From Flavobacteriales bacterium (GTDB lineage Bacteria; Bacteroidota; Bacteroidia; Flavobacteriales_D; Crocinitomicaceae): DNA of 42,743 nt. Each line of letters begins with the position of its first letter. The first letter of the stretch is position 1. The notes beneath the pieces are model-generated. The model ran no database searches. It saw nothing but the letters and a program-made list of their open reading frames with translations, and had not been told where the DNA came from. Position numbers and translations under genes: made by a program. Shown here in pieces: positions 34,360-41,731 of this stretch. The DNA is taken from contig CANJSS010000008.1 in assembly GCA_947476955.1 (NCBI GenBank), positions 1 through 42,743 on the forward strand, read 5' to 3'.

Positions 34360-35004
34360 ATGAAAAAAATTCTTTCACTTTTAGGAGCAACATTGGTATG
34401 TTTTTCCAATTTAAATGCCCAATCGCCTGTAGTTCAGGGAAATTTTATTATCGACGCTTATCTTGGATTCCCTCAATCTAATGCCACTAGATCTGAACCG
34501 ACAGGTTCATCCAATTATAAATTAAATGGAGGTTTTTTATCTTACGGTGGGCGAGCTGAATATATGCTTGCTGAAAAATTTGGTATCGGTGTAGATGTAA
34601 ATTATGTCAAATCGGGAAGTAATTATGACTTGACAACAGTAGATACCTTGTTAAGTGTTAATACTGGAACTTTAGATTCAATTGTTTCAAATACCTACAA
34701 CTGGGATTACACAGCAACGAAAACTAGAATGATGGTTCGATTAAACTATCATTTTGTACAAAATGATAGAATCGACGCTTATATTGGATTTGGCGCAGGT
34801 TATAAATTAGTATCTAGGCAATGGAATATTGAAGATCCAAATGGATCATCAAATGGTTTAGACCAAGATAAAGCGCTAATTCCTATTGCATTTAGAATAG
34901 CAGTTGGCACACGAATTTACTTTACGCAAAACATAGGTGCAATGATTGAAATTGGCGCTGGTGGTGGTGGATTATTGCAATTCGGTTTATCTGCAAAGTT
35001 CTAA
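34360..35004 (+). CDS. Outer-membrane beta-barrel protein
   Basis: Predicted small outer-membrane barrel of 214 aa, of the OmpA-N/porin-like class. A signal peptide (MKKILSLLGATLVCFSNLNA, cleavage near NAQ) is followed by alternating hydrophobic strands with many aromatic residues (NFIIDAYLGFP, LSYGGRAEYMLAEKFGIGVDVNY, MVRLNYHFVQNDRIDAYIGFGAGY) ending in a strand that terminates in Phe (LLQFGLSAKF), the classic signature for recognition by BamA. No OmpA peptidoglycan-binding domain is attached. The function is unknown. It is a single-gene unit between mutS2 and the convergent aconitase, ending at a shared terminator. Confidence 0.88.
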   Translation: MKKILSLLGATLVCFSNLNAQSPVVQGNFIIDAYLGFPQSNATRSEPTGSSNYKLNGGFLSYGGRAEYMLAEKFGIGVDVNYVKSGSNYDLTTVDTLLSVNTGTLDSIVSNTYNWDYTATKTRMMVRLNYHFVQNDRIDAYIGFGAGYKLVSRQWNIEDPNGSSNGLDQDKALIPIAFRIAVGTRIYFTQNIGAMIEIGAGGGGLLQFGLSAKF

Positions 35005-35030
35005 AAAAGTACTACATTTAAATAGACATA

Positions 35031-35072
35031 AAAAAAAGTCCCAATCATCACGCGATGAATGGGACTTTTTTT
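35031..35072. terminator. Bidirectional terminator between OM barrel and aconitase genes
   Basis: A long symmetrical hairpin: AAAAAAAGTCCCA (35031-35043) with TGGGACTTTTTTT (35060-35072), plus an inner pair TCATC (35045-35049) and GATGA (35054-35058). It has A- and T-tracts at both ends, so it can stop both convergent transcripts. Confidence 0.92.
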
Positions 35073-35090
35073 ATGCATACAGATTTCTGT

Positions 35091-37355
35091 TTAATTCTCC
35101 ATCAATTTTATTAAATTCAATGCTGATCCTGCTTTAAACCATTCAATTTGAGATTGGTTATACGTATGGTTCAACGAGATATTTTCTTTCGTACTATCCG
35201 CATGAACTATTTCCAAAGTCAAAGGTTTTCCTGGCATAAAATCTTCCAAGTCGATAAAATTGAACGTATCATTTTCTCTGATTTTATCATAATCTTCTTC
35301 TATTGCAAAGGTTAGACCCAACATCCCTTGTTTTTTCAAGTTTGTTTCATGGATTCGCGCAAATGATTTTACAATTACCGCTCGAACGCCTAAATGTCTT
35401 GGTTCCATTGCTGCATGTTCACGAGAAGAACCTTCGCCATAATTATGATCGCCAACTACTATCGAAGGAACACCTGCTGCTTTGTATGCGCGCTGCACCG
35501 CTGGAACTTCCCCAATTTCGCCAGTCAATTGATTCACAACAGCATTTGCCTTTCCATTGAATGCGTTTTCAGCACCAATTAACATATTATTAGAAATATT
35601 ATCTAAGTGCCCACGGTAACGCAACCATGGACCTGCCATTGAAATATGATCCGTTGTACATTTTCCTTTTGCCTTGATCAATAATTTTGCACCAAGAATA
35701 TTTTTACCATCCCAAATTGGAAAATTTTCTAGTAATTGCAAACGCGAAGAGTCTTCTGCTACGGCAATAACAACGCCACTTCCATCTTCTACTGGAGCTT
35801 GGTAACCTGGATCTTCCACATCGAATCCTTTTGTCGGCAATTCATCGCCTTTTGGTGCAGAGAATTTAAATTGTTCTCCTTTTGAATTTGTCAAAGAATC
35901 CGTCAACGGATTAAAACCTAAATCTCCGGCAATTGCCAAAGCGGCCACCATTTCTGGTGAAGTCACAAAAGCATGTGTATTTGGATTACCGTCGGCACGT
36001 TTCGAGAAATTTCTATTGAACGAGTGAACGATTGTGTTTTTCTCTTGTTTTTCTGCACCTGCTCTATCCCACTGACCGATACAAGGTCCGCAAGCATTCG
36101 TAAATATTTTGGTGCCCATTTTTTCAAATGTTGCAATGATTCCATCCCTATCAATAGTATATCTTACTTGTTCAGAACCAGGATTAATTCCAAATTCTGC
36201 TTTTGGTAAAATTCCTTGTTCTACGGCTTGTTGCACAATGGAAGCAGCGCGCGACATATCTTCATATGAAGAATTTGTGCACGAACCGATTAATCCCCAT
36301 TCCACTTTCATTGGCCATTCGTTGGCCAAAGCTTCTGCCTTCATTTTTGAAATTGGCGTTCCTCTATCTGGCGTGAAAGGTCCATTAATATGCGGTTCTA
36401 AATCGGAAAGATTAATTTCGATTACCTGATCAAAATATTTCTCAGGATGCGCATAAACTTCCGCATCGCCAGTTAAATGTTCTGCAATTTTATCAGCAGC
36501 GTCAACAACTTCTTGTCTTCCGGTAGCCGCCAAATACCTTCTCATAGAATTATCGTATCCAAAAGTGGAAGTAGTAGCACCAATTTCAGCACCCATGTTA
36601 CAGATTGTACCTTTACCCGTGCAAGAAAGAGAAACCGCTCCATCGCCAAAATATTCTACTATAGCGCCAGTTCCGCCTTTTACGGTAAGAATATCTGCAA
36701 CTTTCAGTATTACGTCTTTGGCGGAAGTCCAGCCACTTAAATGACCCGTTAATTTAACCCCAATTAGTTTCGGGAATTTCAATTCCCAAGCCATTCCTGC
36801 CATTACATCTACAGCATCAGCACCACCAACACCAATTGCGACCATTCCTAGCCCGCCGGCATTTACCGTATGTGAATCCGTTCCAATCATCATTCCGCCT
36901 GGAAATGCATAATTTTCAAGAACAACCTGGTGAATAATTCCAGCGCCTGGTTTCCAGAAACCGATACCATATTTATTGGAAATCGAAGATAAGAAATTAA
37001 AAACCTCGTTATTTTGATTCAGGGATTCCTGTAAATCTTTACTTGCTCCAAGTTTAGCTTGTATAAGATGATCCGCGTGCACTGTTGAAGGCACAGCAAC
37101 TTTTTTCTTACCAGCCTGCATGAATTGGAGTAAAGCCATTTGCGCGGTTGCATCTTGCATTGCGACACGATCCGGCGCGAAATCCACGTAAGACTTTCCT
37201 CTTTCGTAGACATTTACTGCATTTCCTTCCCACAAATGTGCGTAAAGGATTTTTTCTGAAAGTGTTAATGGCTTACCAACAACTTTACGGGCAGCTTCAA
37301 TAGCCTCCGGAAACTTGGCATACACTTTTTTGATCATTTCTAAGTCGAAAACCAT
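35091..37355 (-). CDS. acnA: Aconitate hydratase (AcnA/mitochondrial type)
   Basis: Isomerises citrate to isocitrate through cis-aconitate with a [4Fe-4S] cluster. It has 754 aa, close to mitochondrial aconitase and shorter than E. coli AcnA (891) or AcnB. The three cluster cysteines are Cys359 in GSCTNSS and Cys422 and Cys425 in ACGPCIG. Other motifs: [23 protein letters not shown] and, in the C-terminal swivel domain, [15 protein letters not shown] with the active-site Ser and Arg. Everything needed for activity is present. It is the second TCA enzyme in the window. A TAATTTTG box (37388-37381) sits 25 nt before the ATG. Naming follows the general AcnA/Aco2 fold; acn would be equally fair. 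Confidence 0.95.
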   Translation of the reverse strand: MVFDLEMIKKVYAKFPEAIEAARKVVGKPLTLSEKILYAHLWEGNAVNVYERGKSYVDFAPDRVAMQDATAQMALLQFMQAGKKKVAVPSTVHADHLIQAKLGASKDLQESLNQNNEVFNFLSSISNKYGIGFWKPGAGIIHQVVLENYAFPGGMMIGTDSHTVNAGGLGMVAIGVGGADAVDVMAGMAWELKFPKLIGVKLTGHLSGWTSAKDVILKVADILTVKGGTGAIVEYFGDGAVSLSCTGKGTICNMGAEIGATTSTFGYDNSMRRYLAATGRQEVVDAADKIAEHLTGDAEVYAHPEKYFDQVIEINLSDLEPHINGPFTPDRGTPISKMKAEALANEWPMKVEWGLIGSCTNSSYEDMSRAASIVQQAVEQGILPKAEFGINPGSEQVRYTIDRDGIIATFEKMGTKIFTNACGPCIGQWDRAGAEKQEKNTIVHSFNRNFSKRADGNPNTHAFVTSPEMVAALAIAGDLGFNPLTDSLTNSKGEQFKFSAPKGDELPTKGFDVEDPGYQAPVEDGSGVVIAVAEDSSRLQLLENFPIWDGKNILGAKLLIKAKGKCTTDHISMAGPWLRYRGHLDNISNNMLIGAENAFNGKANAVVNQLTGEIGEVPAVQRAYKAAGVPSIVVGDHNYGEGSSREHAAMEPRHLGVRAVIVKSFARIHETNLKKQGMLGLTFAIEEDYDKIRENDTFNFIDLEDFMPGKPLTLEIVHADSTKENISLNHTYNQSQIEWFKAGSALNLIKLMEN

Positions 37356-37380
37356 AATGTACTGATGTATTTGTTCTAAA

Positions 37381-37388
37381 CAAAATTA
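37381..37388 (-). promoter_or_regulatory. -7 promoter box for aconitase
   Basis: The minus strand reads TAATTTTG, an exact TAnnTTTG match, 25 nt upstream of the ATG at 37355. A small TTCGA-N5-TCGAA inverted repeat (37437-37451) lies about 50 bp further upstream. Confidence 0.5.
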
Positions 37389-37519
37389 TTGCGTGTGCGA
37401 ATTTAGTAAATTTGAATGAAACAAAGGTTTCAGCAATTCGAAATTATCGAAATATTAGGTCATTCGGTAGTTAAAAGCCAAATTTTTAAGTAATTAATTA
37501 CATTATTCTCTACACATGA

Positions 37520-37549
37520 TTGGATTATCAGAAAAAAACACTAGTTTTG
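37520..37549 (+). promoter_or_regulatory. Promoter of rpsF-rpsR-rplI
   Basis: TTG (37520-37522), a 19-bp gap, then TAGTTTTG (37542-37549): the best bipartite match to the Bacteroidota consensus in the window. The resulting leader before rpsF is about 30 nt, unlike the leaderless pattern at many other genes, and shows no S6:S18-binding CCG hairpin. Confidence 0.75.
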
Positions 37550-37585
37550 CAACCTTAATTTTTTATTAACATAAACATTTCAAGT

Positions 37586-37942
37586 ATGAATTCTTACGAA
37601 ACTGTTTTCATTTTAACTCCCGTTTTGTCTGATGATCAGGCAAAGGAAGCAGTGCAGAAATTCGAAGGCGAAATTACGTCATTGGGTGGAAAAGTAAAGC
37701 ACTCTGAGAGCTGGGGATTGCGCAAACTTGCGTATCCAATCCAAAAAAAATCAACCGGATTTTATTTCATGGTTGAATTCGAGGCTGAAGGCAGCGTCGT
37801 TGCAGGTTTAGAATTAGCAATGAAGCGCGATGAGCGTATCATGCGTTTTCTAACTGTTAGAATGGAAAAAGATCATTTAGCTTGGGCGGAACGTCGTCGA
37901 GTTAAAATGGGCGAAAAGAAAACTGCACCAGCAGAGGCTTAA
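37586..37942 (+). CDS. rpsF: 30S ribosomal protein S6
   Basis: Ribosomal protein bS6 of the small-subunit platform, forming a heterodimer with S18. It has 118 aa. The family start ([18 protein letters not shown]), [20 protein letters not shown] and a central [11 protein letters not shown] strand are characteristic, and the C-terminal tail after about residue 100 is short and Lys/Ala-rich. It is the first gene of the rpsF-rpsR-rplI operon; unlike in E. coli, no priB or ssb lies between S6 and S18. The next gene begins 26 bp downstream. Confidence 0.97.
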   Translation: MNSYETVFILTPVLSDDQAKEAVQKFEGEITSLGGKVKHSESWGLRKLAYPIQKKSTGFYFMVEFEAEGSVVAGLELAMKRDERIMRFLTVRMEKDHLAWAERRRVKMGEKKTAPAEA

Positions 37943-37968
37943 TTATTAACCTTTAAAAAAACGTAAAA

Positions 37969-38232
37969 ATGGCACAAAACGACATTCGCTATTTGACTCC
38001 GATTAACATCGAAATCAGAAAAGATAAATATTGCCGATTCAAGAAGAGCGGTATTAAGTTTATCGATTACAAGGATGCTAATTTCTTATTGAAATTGATC
38101 AACGAACAAGGTAAAATTTTACCGCGTAGAATCACTGGAACATCTGCAAAATATCAAAAGAAAGTAAACAAGGCAATCAAACGTGCTCGTCACATTGCTG
38201 TGCTTCCTTATGTGGCAGATATGATGAAATAA
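37969..38232 (+). CDS. rpsR: 30S ribosomal protein S18
   Basis: Ribosomal protein bS18, partner of S6 on the platform. It has 87 aa. Recognised by [20 protein letters not shown], then [20 protein letters not shown] and [20 protein letters not shown] and the final [10 protein letters not shown] single cysteine (KYCRF) remains where zinc-binding S18 variants have four, so this is a zinc-independent form. It lies between S6 and L9 with 26 and 31 bp spacers. Confidence 0.97.
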   Translation: MAQNDIRYLTPINIEIRKDKYCRFKKSGIKFIDYKDANFLLKLINEQGKILPRRITGTSAKYQKKVNKAIKRARHIAVLPYVADMMK

Positions 38233-38263
38233 GCTGATTGTTTAACAGGATAAATTTAAAAAA

Positions 38264-38710
38264 ATGGAAGTAATACTAAAGAAAAACGTAGACAAACTTG
38301 GATACGCGAATGATGTGGTTACGGTAAAACCTGGATACGGTCGTAACTTCTTAATTCCTCAAGGATATGGTGTTCTTGCAACTGCATCCGCTAAAAAAGC
38401 GCACGCAGAGGTAATGAAACAAAAAGCGCACAAGGAAACAAAAATGTTGGCTGAAGCCCAAGAAATTGCAACTAGATTAGAAGCAGTTACGGTTACTATC
38501 GCTACAAAAGCTGGTGAGAACGGTAAAATCTTCGGTTCTGTGAATACGGTTCAATTGTCTGAAGCATTGAAGAAAGCTGGTTTCGATATCGATCGTAAAT
38601 CACTTAAAATCAAGGAAGAGCCAATTAAAGAAGTTGGAACATTTGAAGCTGAAGCAAACCTTCACAAAGGGGTTAAGCCAGTTTTCAAATTTGAAGTTGT
38701 AGGAGAATAA
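38264..38710 (+). CDS. rplI: 50S ribosomal protein L9
   Basis: Ribosomal protein bL9 of the large subunit, important for reading-frame fidelity. It has 148 aa, as in E. coli (149). The N-terminal domain shows MEVILKKNVDKLGYANDVV then PGYGRNFLIPQGYGVLATA, followed by the long connecting helix (about 42-74) and the C-terminal domain (GKIFGSVNTVQLSEALKKAG). It is the last gene of the ribosomal operon, followed after 18 bp by an intrinsic terminator. Confidence 0.97.
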   Translation: MEVILKKNVDKLGYANDVVTVKPGYGRNFLIPQGYGVLATASAKKAHAEVMKQKAHKETKMLAEAQEIATRLEAVTVTIATKAGENGKIFGSVNTVQLSEALKKAGFDIDRKSLKIKEEPIKEVGTFEAEANLHKGVKPVFKFEVVGE

Positions 38711-38728
38711 TCTATACTTAAAATATGT

Positions 38729-38760
38729 AAAAGTCTCAGATTCTATCTGGGACTTTTTTT
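38729..38760 (+). terminator. Terminator after rplI
   Basis: AAAAGTCTCAGAT (38729-38741) pairs with ATCTGGGACTTTT (38745-38757), 13 pairs with one G-U, a 3-nt loop and a following T-run to 38760. Confidence 0.92.
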
Positions 38761-38807
38761 ATGCCTATTTTTTAGTGCTATTTAGAGAAAGAATCACAAT
38801 ATATTAC

Positions 38808-38815
38808 GAAATTTG
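38808..38815 (+). promoter_or_regulatory. Weak -7 box for the ABC importer operon
   Basis: GAAATTTG differs by one base from TAnnTTTG and ends 4 nt before the ATG at 38820. No riboswitch can fit between the rplI terminator and this start. Confidence 0.3.
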
Positions 38816-38819
38816 AATC

Positions 38820-39917
38820 ATGAATTTTCGCCTTATTTTTTTTACTTTTATTTTGATTTTTACTGCATGCAGTGATTCTAGCTCAGGTAATAAAAAAAAT
38901 AGTTTCCAAAACCAGATAAAATATGCAAAAACGCTAGAGATTCTTGAATGTGGGACCGCTGTAAAAGTGCATATCTACCATCCGGAAAATAAAACAATCA
39001 AACGATTTTATTTAACACCAGAAAAAAATACACAAACACCCAAAAATTATATCCGTATTTCAACGCCAGTAAAATCAATGATTACACTGAGCGGAACGCA
39101 CATAGGAATGCTTTCAAAACTAGATGGTTTGGACGTCATTAGTGGTGTTTTGGATAAAAAATACATTCACAATTTAATTGTCTTGGATGGACTAAAGAAA
39201 AAACGTATTCATGCTTTTGGAAACGAAGAAATGCTCCGTTTTGAAGCTATTGTAAATTCCAATGCCGAAGTACTTATATATAGTGGCTTCGGCCAAGATT
39301 TCCCACATGCCAAGCAATTGGAAAAAGGAGGAATCATTTGTTTATCCAATTACGATTGGAAGGAGAACCATCCTCTTGGTCGGGCAGAATGGATAAAATT
39401 GTTTGGCTACCTCATCGGAAAAGAAACGAAAGCGAAATCCTATTTTTCTAGTATGGTTAAAGAATATGATTCCTTGAAAAAGGAAGCAAAAAAACTAACT
39501 AGAAAACCGACTGTTTTAAGTGGTAACGTACTAGGAGATTTTTGGTATGCACCAGCAGGAGAAAGCTATTTTGCAGAACTATTTCGGGATGCTCAAGCAG
39601 ATTATCTTTATGACGAAACGAAGGGAACCGGAAGTGTTGAAATGAGTTTAGAACGCGTTTTAGCGGAAAATCGCAAAGCTGAATTTTGGTTGAATGCTGG
39701 TTTTTCAACTTTAGAACTTATCCAGAAAAGCAATAAGAAAGCCAGTTATATCGAAGCTTTTTCCAAAGGAAAAACATTTTGCTATTCCCCAAATATGAAT
39801 CTTTTTTGGGAAATGAGCGCTATAGAACCACACCATGTACTTTCCGATTTACTCCGTATCTTGCACCCAGAATTGATACAAAAAAACGAAATGTATTTTT
39901 ACCAAAAACTTAATTAA
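38820..39917 (+). CDS. Substrate-binding lipoprotein of a metal-chelate ABC importer
   Basis: Predicted periplasmic, membrane-tethered binding protein of 365 aa for an iron-siderophore, heme or cobalamin-type ligand. A lipoprotein signal ends in FTAC (Cys17). The rest has the class III binding-protein layout: a first lobe with VKSMITLSGTHIGMLSKLDG and LDVISGV, a long connecting helix (about 205-225, IGKETKAKSYFSSMVKEYDS), and a second lobe with VLSGNVLGDFWYAPAGESYF and EMSLERVLAENRKAEFWLNA. These are the marks of the BtuF/FhuD family. The substrate cannot be read from the sequence. Its stop codon overlaps the permease start (TAATG), the first link of a three-gene operon. Confidence 0.92.
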   Translation: MNFRLIFFTFILIFTACSDSSSGNKKNSFQNQIKYAKTLEILECGTAVKVHIYHPENKTIKRFYLTPEKNTQTPKNYIRISTPVKSMITLSGTHIGMLSKLDGLDVISGVLDKKYIHNLIVLDGLKKKRIHAFGNEEMLRFEAIVNSNAEVLIYSGFGQDFPHAKQLEKGGIICLSNYDWKENHPLGRAEWIKLFGYLIGKETKAKSYFSSMVKEYDSLKKEAKKLTRKPTVLSGNVLGDFWYAPAGESYFAELFRDAQADYLYDETKGTGSVEMSLERVLAENRKAEFWLNAGFSTLELIQKSNKKASYIEAFSKGKTFCYSPNMNLFWEMSAIEPHHVLSDLLRILHPELIQKNEMYFYQKLN

Positions 39918-40915
39918 TGGCAATAAAAAAGAGAGATTTAATATTCTTTTTTACCATTTTTCTATTGTTAATAGGGGCAATGGTGTTGCATCTTTTTTCA
40001 GGACAATTAAAATTAACTTGGAATGAATTTATCGATTCCATGTTCAATTTCGACGTAAAAAACACACAACAATTAATTGCACGCGAATTTCGAATTCCGC
40101 GTTTGATTATTGCCATGGTTGCTGGCGCTGGATTAGCTGTTTCCGGAATGCTCATGCAAACACTTTTTAACAATCCACTAGCAGGACCGTATGTTCTTGG
40201 AATAAATTCAGGATCTAGTTTGCTCGTCGCGCTTTCACTACTCACCGGTTTTTCATTTTTTCAAAGTGATATTGGTATAATTGCAAGTGCACTTTTTGGA
40301 GCTTTAATTTTTGGCTTCCTCCTACTTGGACTTTCGATGTATATAAAATCTTCTATTTCACTATTACTAATCGGATTGATGCTAGGAAGTTTCACAGGTG
40401 CAATTATTACCGCGCTGCAAGCCATAAGTTCGGCTCAGGAATTAAAAGCATTTACCATTTGGACAATGGGTTCCTTGCAACAAACCCAATTTGATCAATT
40501 ACCTATTATTTTACTCTTCTTTGTTATTGGCATTTCAATGTGTTTTTTTCTTGTTAAACCCTTGGATGTTCTAGTTATCGGCGAAAAAAATACAGAAATT
40601 CTAGGCTTGAATATAAAACGAATTCGGATTTTATCCATAACCGTAACAGCGATCCTAACCGGTTTAACAACAGCTTTTTGCGGACCAATAGCATTTGTTG
40701 GAATGGCGGTTCCGAATTTAACTCGCATTTTATTAAAAACACAATCGCATGGGAAATTACTTCTAGCAAATCTGCTTTTCGGCGCTTTATTTTTAGTTTT
40801 ATCAGACAGTATTATACAATTAATAGAATCCTTTATTCCGCTGCCAATTAATGCGTTTACATCCCTTATCGGTGCACCTTTGGTAATATTAATTGTTTTA
40901 AAGCGCCTCAAATGA
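39917..40915 (+). CDS. FecCD/BtuC-family ABC transporter permease
   Basis: Inner-membrane permease of 332 aa with about ten transmembrane segments, of the BtuC/FhuB/FecCD family that acts as a homodimer. Family motifs include REFRIPRLIIAMVAGAGLAV (about 55-74), GMLMQTLFNNPLAGPYVLG (about 76-94) and the C-terminal GPIAFVGMAVPNLTRILLKT (about 256-275), which holds the helices that contact the ATPase. Its ATG overlaps the preceding stop (TAATG) and its TGA overlaps the ATPase start (ATGA), so all three proteins are translationally coupled. Confidence 0.95.
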   Translation: MAIKKRDLIFFFTIFLLLIGAMVLHLFSGQLKLTWNEFIDSMFNFDVKNTQQLIAREFRIPRLIIAMVAGAGLAVSGMLMQTLFNNPLAGPYVLGINSGSSLLVALSLLTGFSFFQSDIGIIASALFGALIFGFLLLGLSMYIKSSISLLLIGLMLGSFTGAIITALQAISSAQELKAFTIWTMGSLQQTQFDQLPIILLFFVIGISMCFFLVKPLDVLVIGEKNTEILGLNIKRIRILSITVTAILTGLTTAFCGPIAFVGMAVPNLTRILLKTQSHGKLLLANLLFGALFLVLSDSIIQLIESFIPLPINAFTSLIGAPLVILIVLKRLK

Positions 40916-41631
40916 TACATTTTCATTCCGTTGAAATTGGTTACAACACCATGCTGGTTCAGACTGGTGATTTAGCATTAAAATCTGGAGCAATTTACAG
41001 TTTGATTGGTTCGAATGGTTCAGGTAAAACAACCTTTCTACATACATTGATAGGCAAAAAAACACTTTTATCTGGAACAATTACGCTGAAAAGCAAATCC
41101 TTAATTTCCTATAAAGCAAAGGAACTTGCGCGACAAATTGCGTTTGTTGAAGCAAAATTTGATGGTGTAGAATACCTCACCGTAAGAGAGTATATTTCGA
41201 TGGGAAGAACGCCCCATACGGATACTTTTGGACGTTTGCGCACAGTGGACATTGAACACGTTGAGAATGCAATTCGCACATTGTGCCTGGAAGAATTTGC
41301 AGAACGATTCACAACAGAATTGAGTGATGGTGAAAGGCAATTAATTGCGATTGCACGAGCGTTGGCGCAGGATACTCCTATTCTTATATTAGATGAACCA
41401 ACTGCTTTTTTGGATTATGGAAATCGCAAAATACTCATACGAACGTTGAGTTATATCGCCAAAAATTTGGGTAAATGTATCTTATTTTCCACCCACGATA
41501 TTGATTTATGTCTAGAAGAGAAATTAAACCTCCTTGTCATTGATCAAACAACACGCAAATTACTTTCCTCTGTAAATCTTACAAAACAGGAACTATTGCA
41601 GATTGGATTTAACTTTTCCAGTAATGATTAA
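40912..41631 (+). CDS. FecE/BtuD-family ABC transporter ATP-binding protein
   Basis: Cytoplasmic ATPase of 239 aa that powers the importer. Walker A is SNGSGKTTF (about 34-42), the Q-loop is VEAKFD-like, the signature is LSDGERQL (about 138-145), Walker B is ILILDEPT (about 158-165) and the switch His is in FSTHDIDL. The signature Ser-Asp-Gly replaces the usual Ser-Gly-Gly, as in many family members. Its start overlaps the permease stop (ATGA). The 3' end overlaps a 40-codon candidate ORF on the other strand by 23 bp. No terminator is visible after it. Confidence 0.95.
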   Translation: MIHFHSVEIGYNTMLVQTGDLALKSGAIYSLIGSNGSGKTTFLHTLIGKKTLLSGTITLKSKSLISYKAKELARQIAFVEAKFDGVEYLTVREYISMGRTPHTDTFGRLRTVDIEHVENAIRTLCLEEFAERFTTELSDGERQLIAIARALAQDTPILILDEPTAFLDYGNRKILIRTLSYIAKNLGKCILFSTHDIDLCLEEKLNLLVIDQTTRKLLSSVNLTKQELLQIGFNFSSND

Positions 41632-41731
41632 GTAAAATAGCTGTTATTTGGTTAGCTAGAATTTGTTTTTTTAAATGCGTACTTTTTGCAGCCTTTACTG
41701 CACGAGATGAACCGGCAGTATTCAAAATCAT
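41609..41731 (-). CDS. Possible 40-aa ORF coupled to the hybrid kinase
   Basis: Low-confidence small ORF. Its ATG (41731-41729) overlaps the kinase TGA (41730-41728) as ATGA, the classic overlap of coupled genes. It would encode MILNTAGSSRAVKAAKST and then a Lys/Leu-rich, partly hydrophobic stretch (LKKQILANQITAILLNHYW), a possible amphipathic helix. It has no recognisable domain and its end overlaps the convergent ABC ATPase gene by 23 bp. The overlap may be chance, since only one start and a short open frame are needed. Confidence 0.25.
   Translation of the reverse strand: MILNTAGSSRAVKAAKSTHLKKQILANQITAILLNHYWKS

Noticed and set aside
37550-37585. S6:S18 autoregulatory RNA in the rpsF leader
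   Set aside because: The leader is about 30 nt, AT-rich, and shows no hairpin with the CCG loop of the known motif.
38761-38819. Cobalamin riboswitch before the ABC importer
   Set aside because: The spacer after the rplI terminator is only about 60 bp, too short for one, and no B12-box-like sequence is present.
40495-40926. 143-codon open frame on the minus strand inside the permease gene
   Set aside because: It is antisense to a well-supported BtuC-type permease, has no domain and a Lys/Ile-biased composition typical of a complementary frame.
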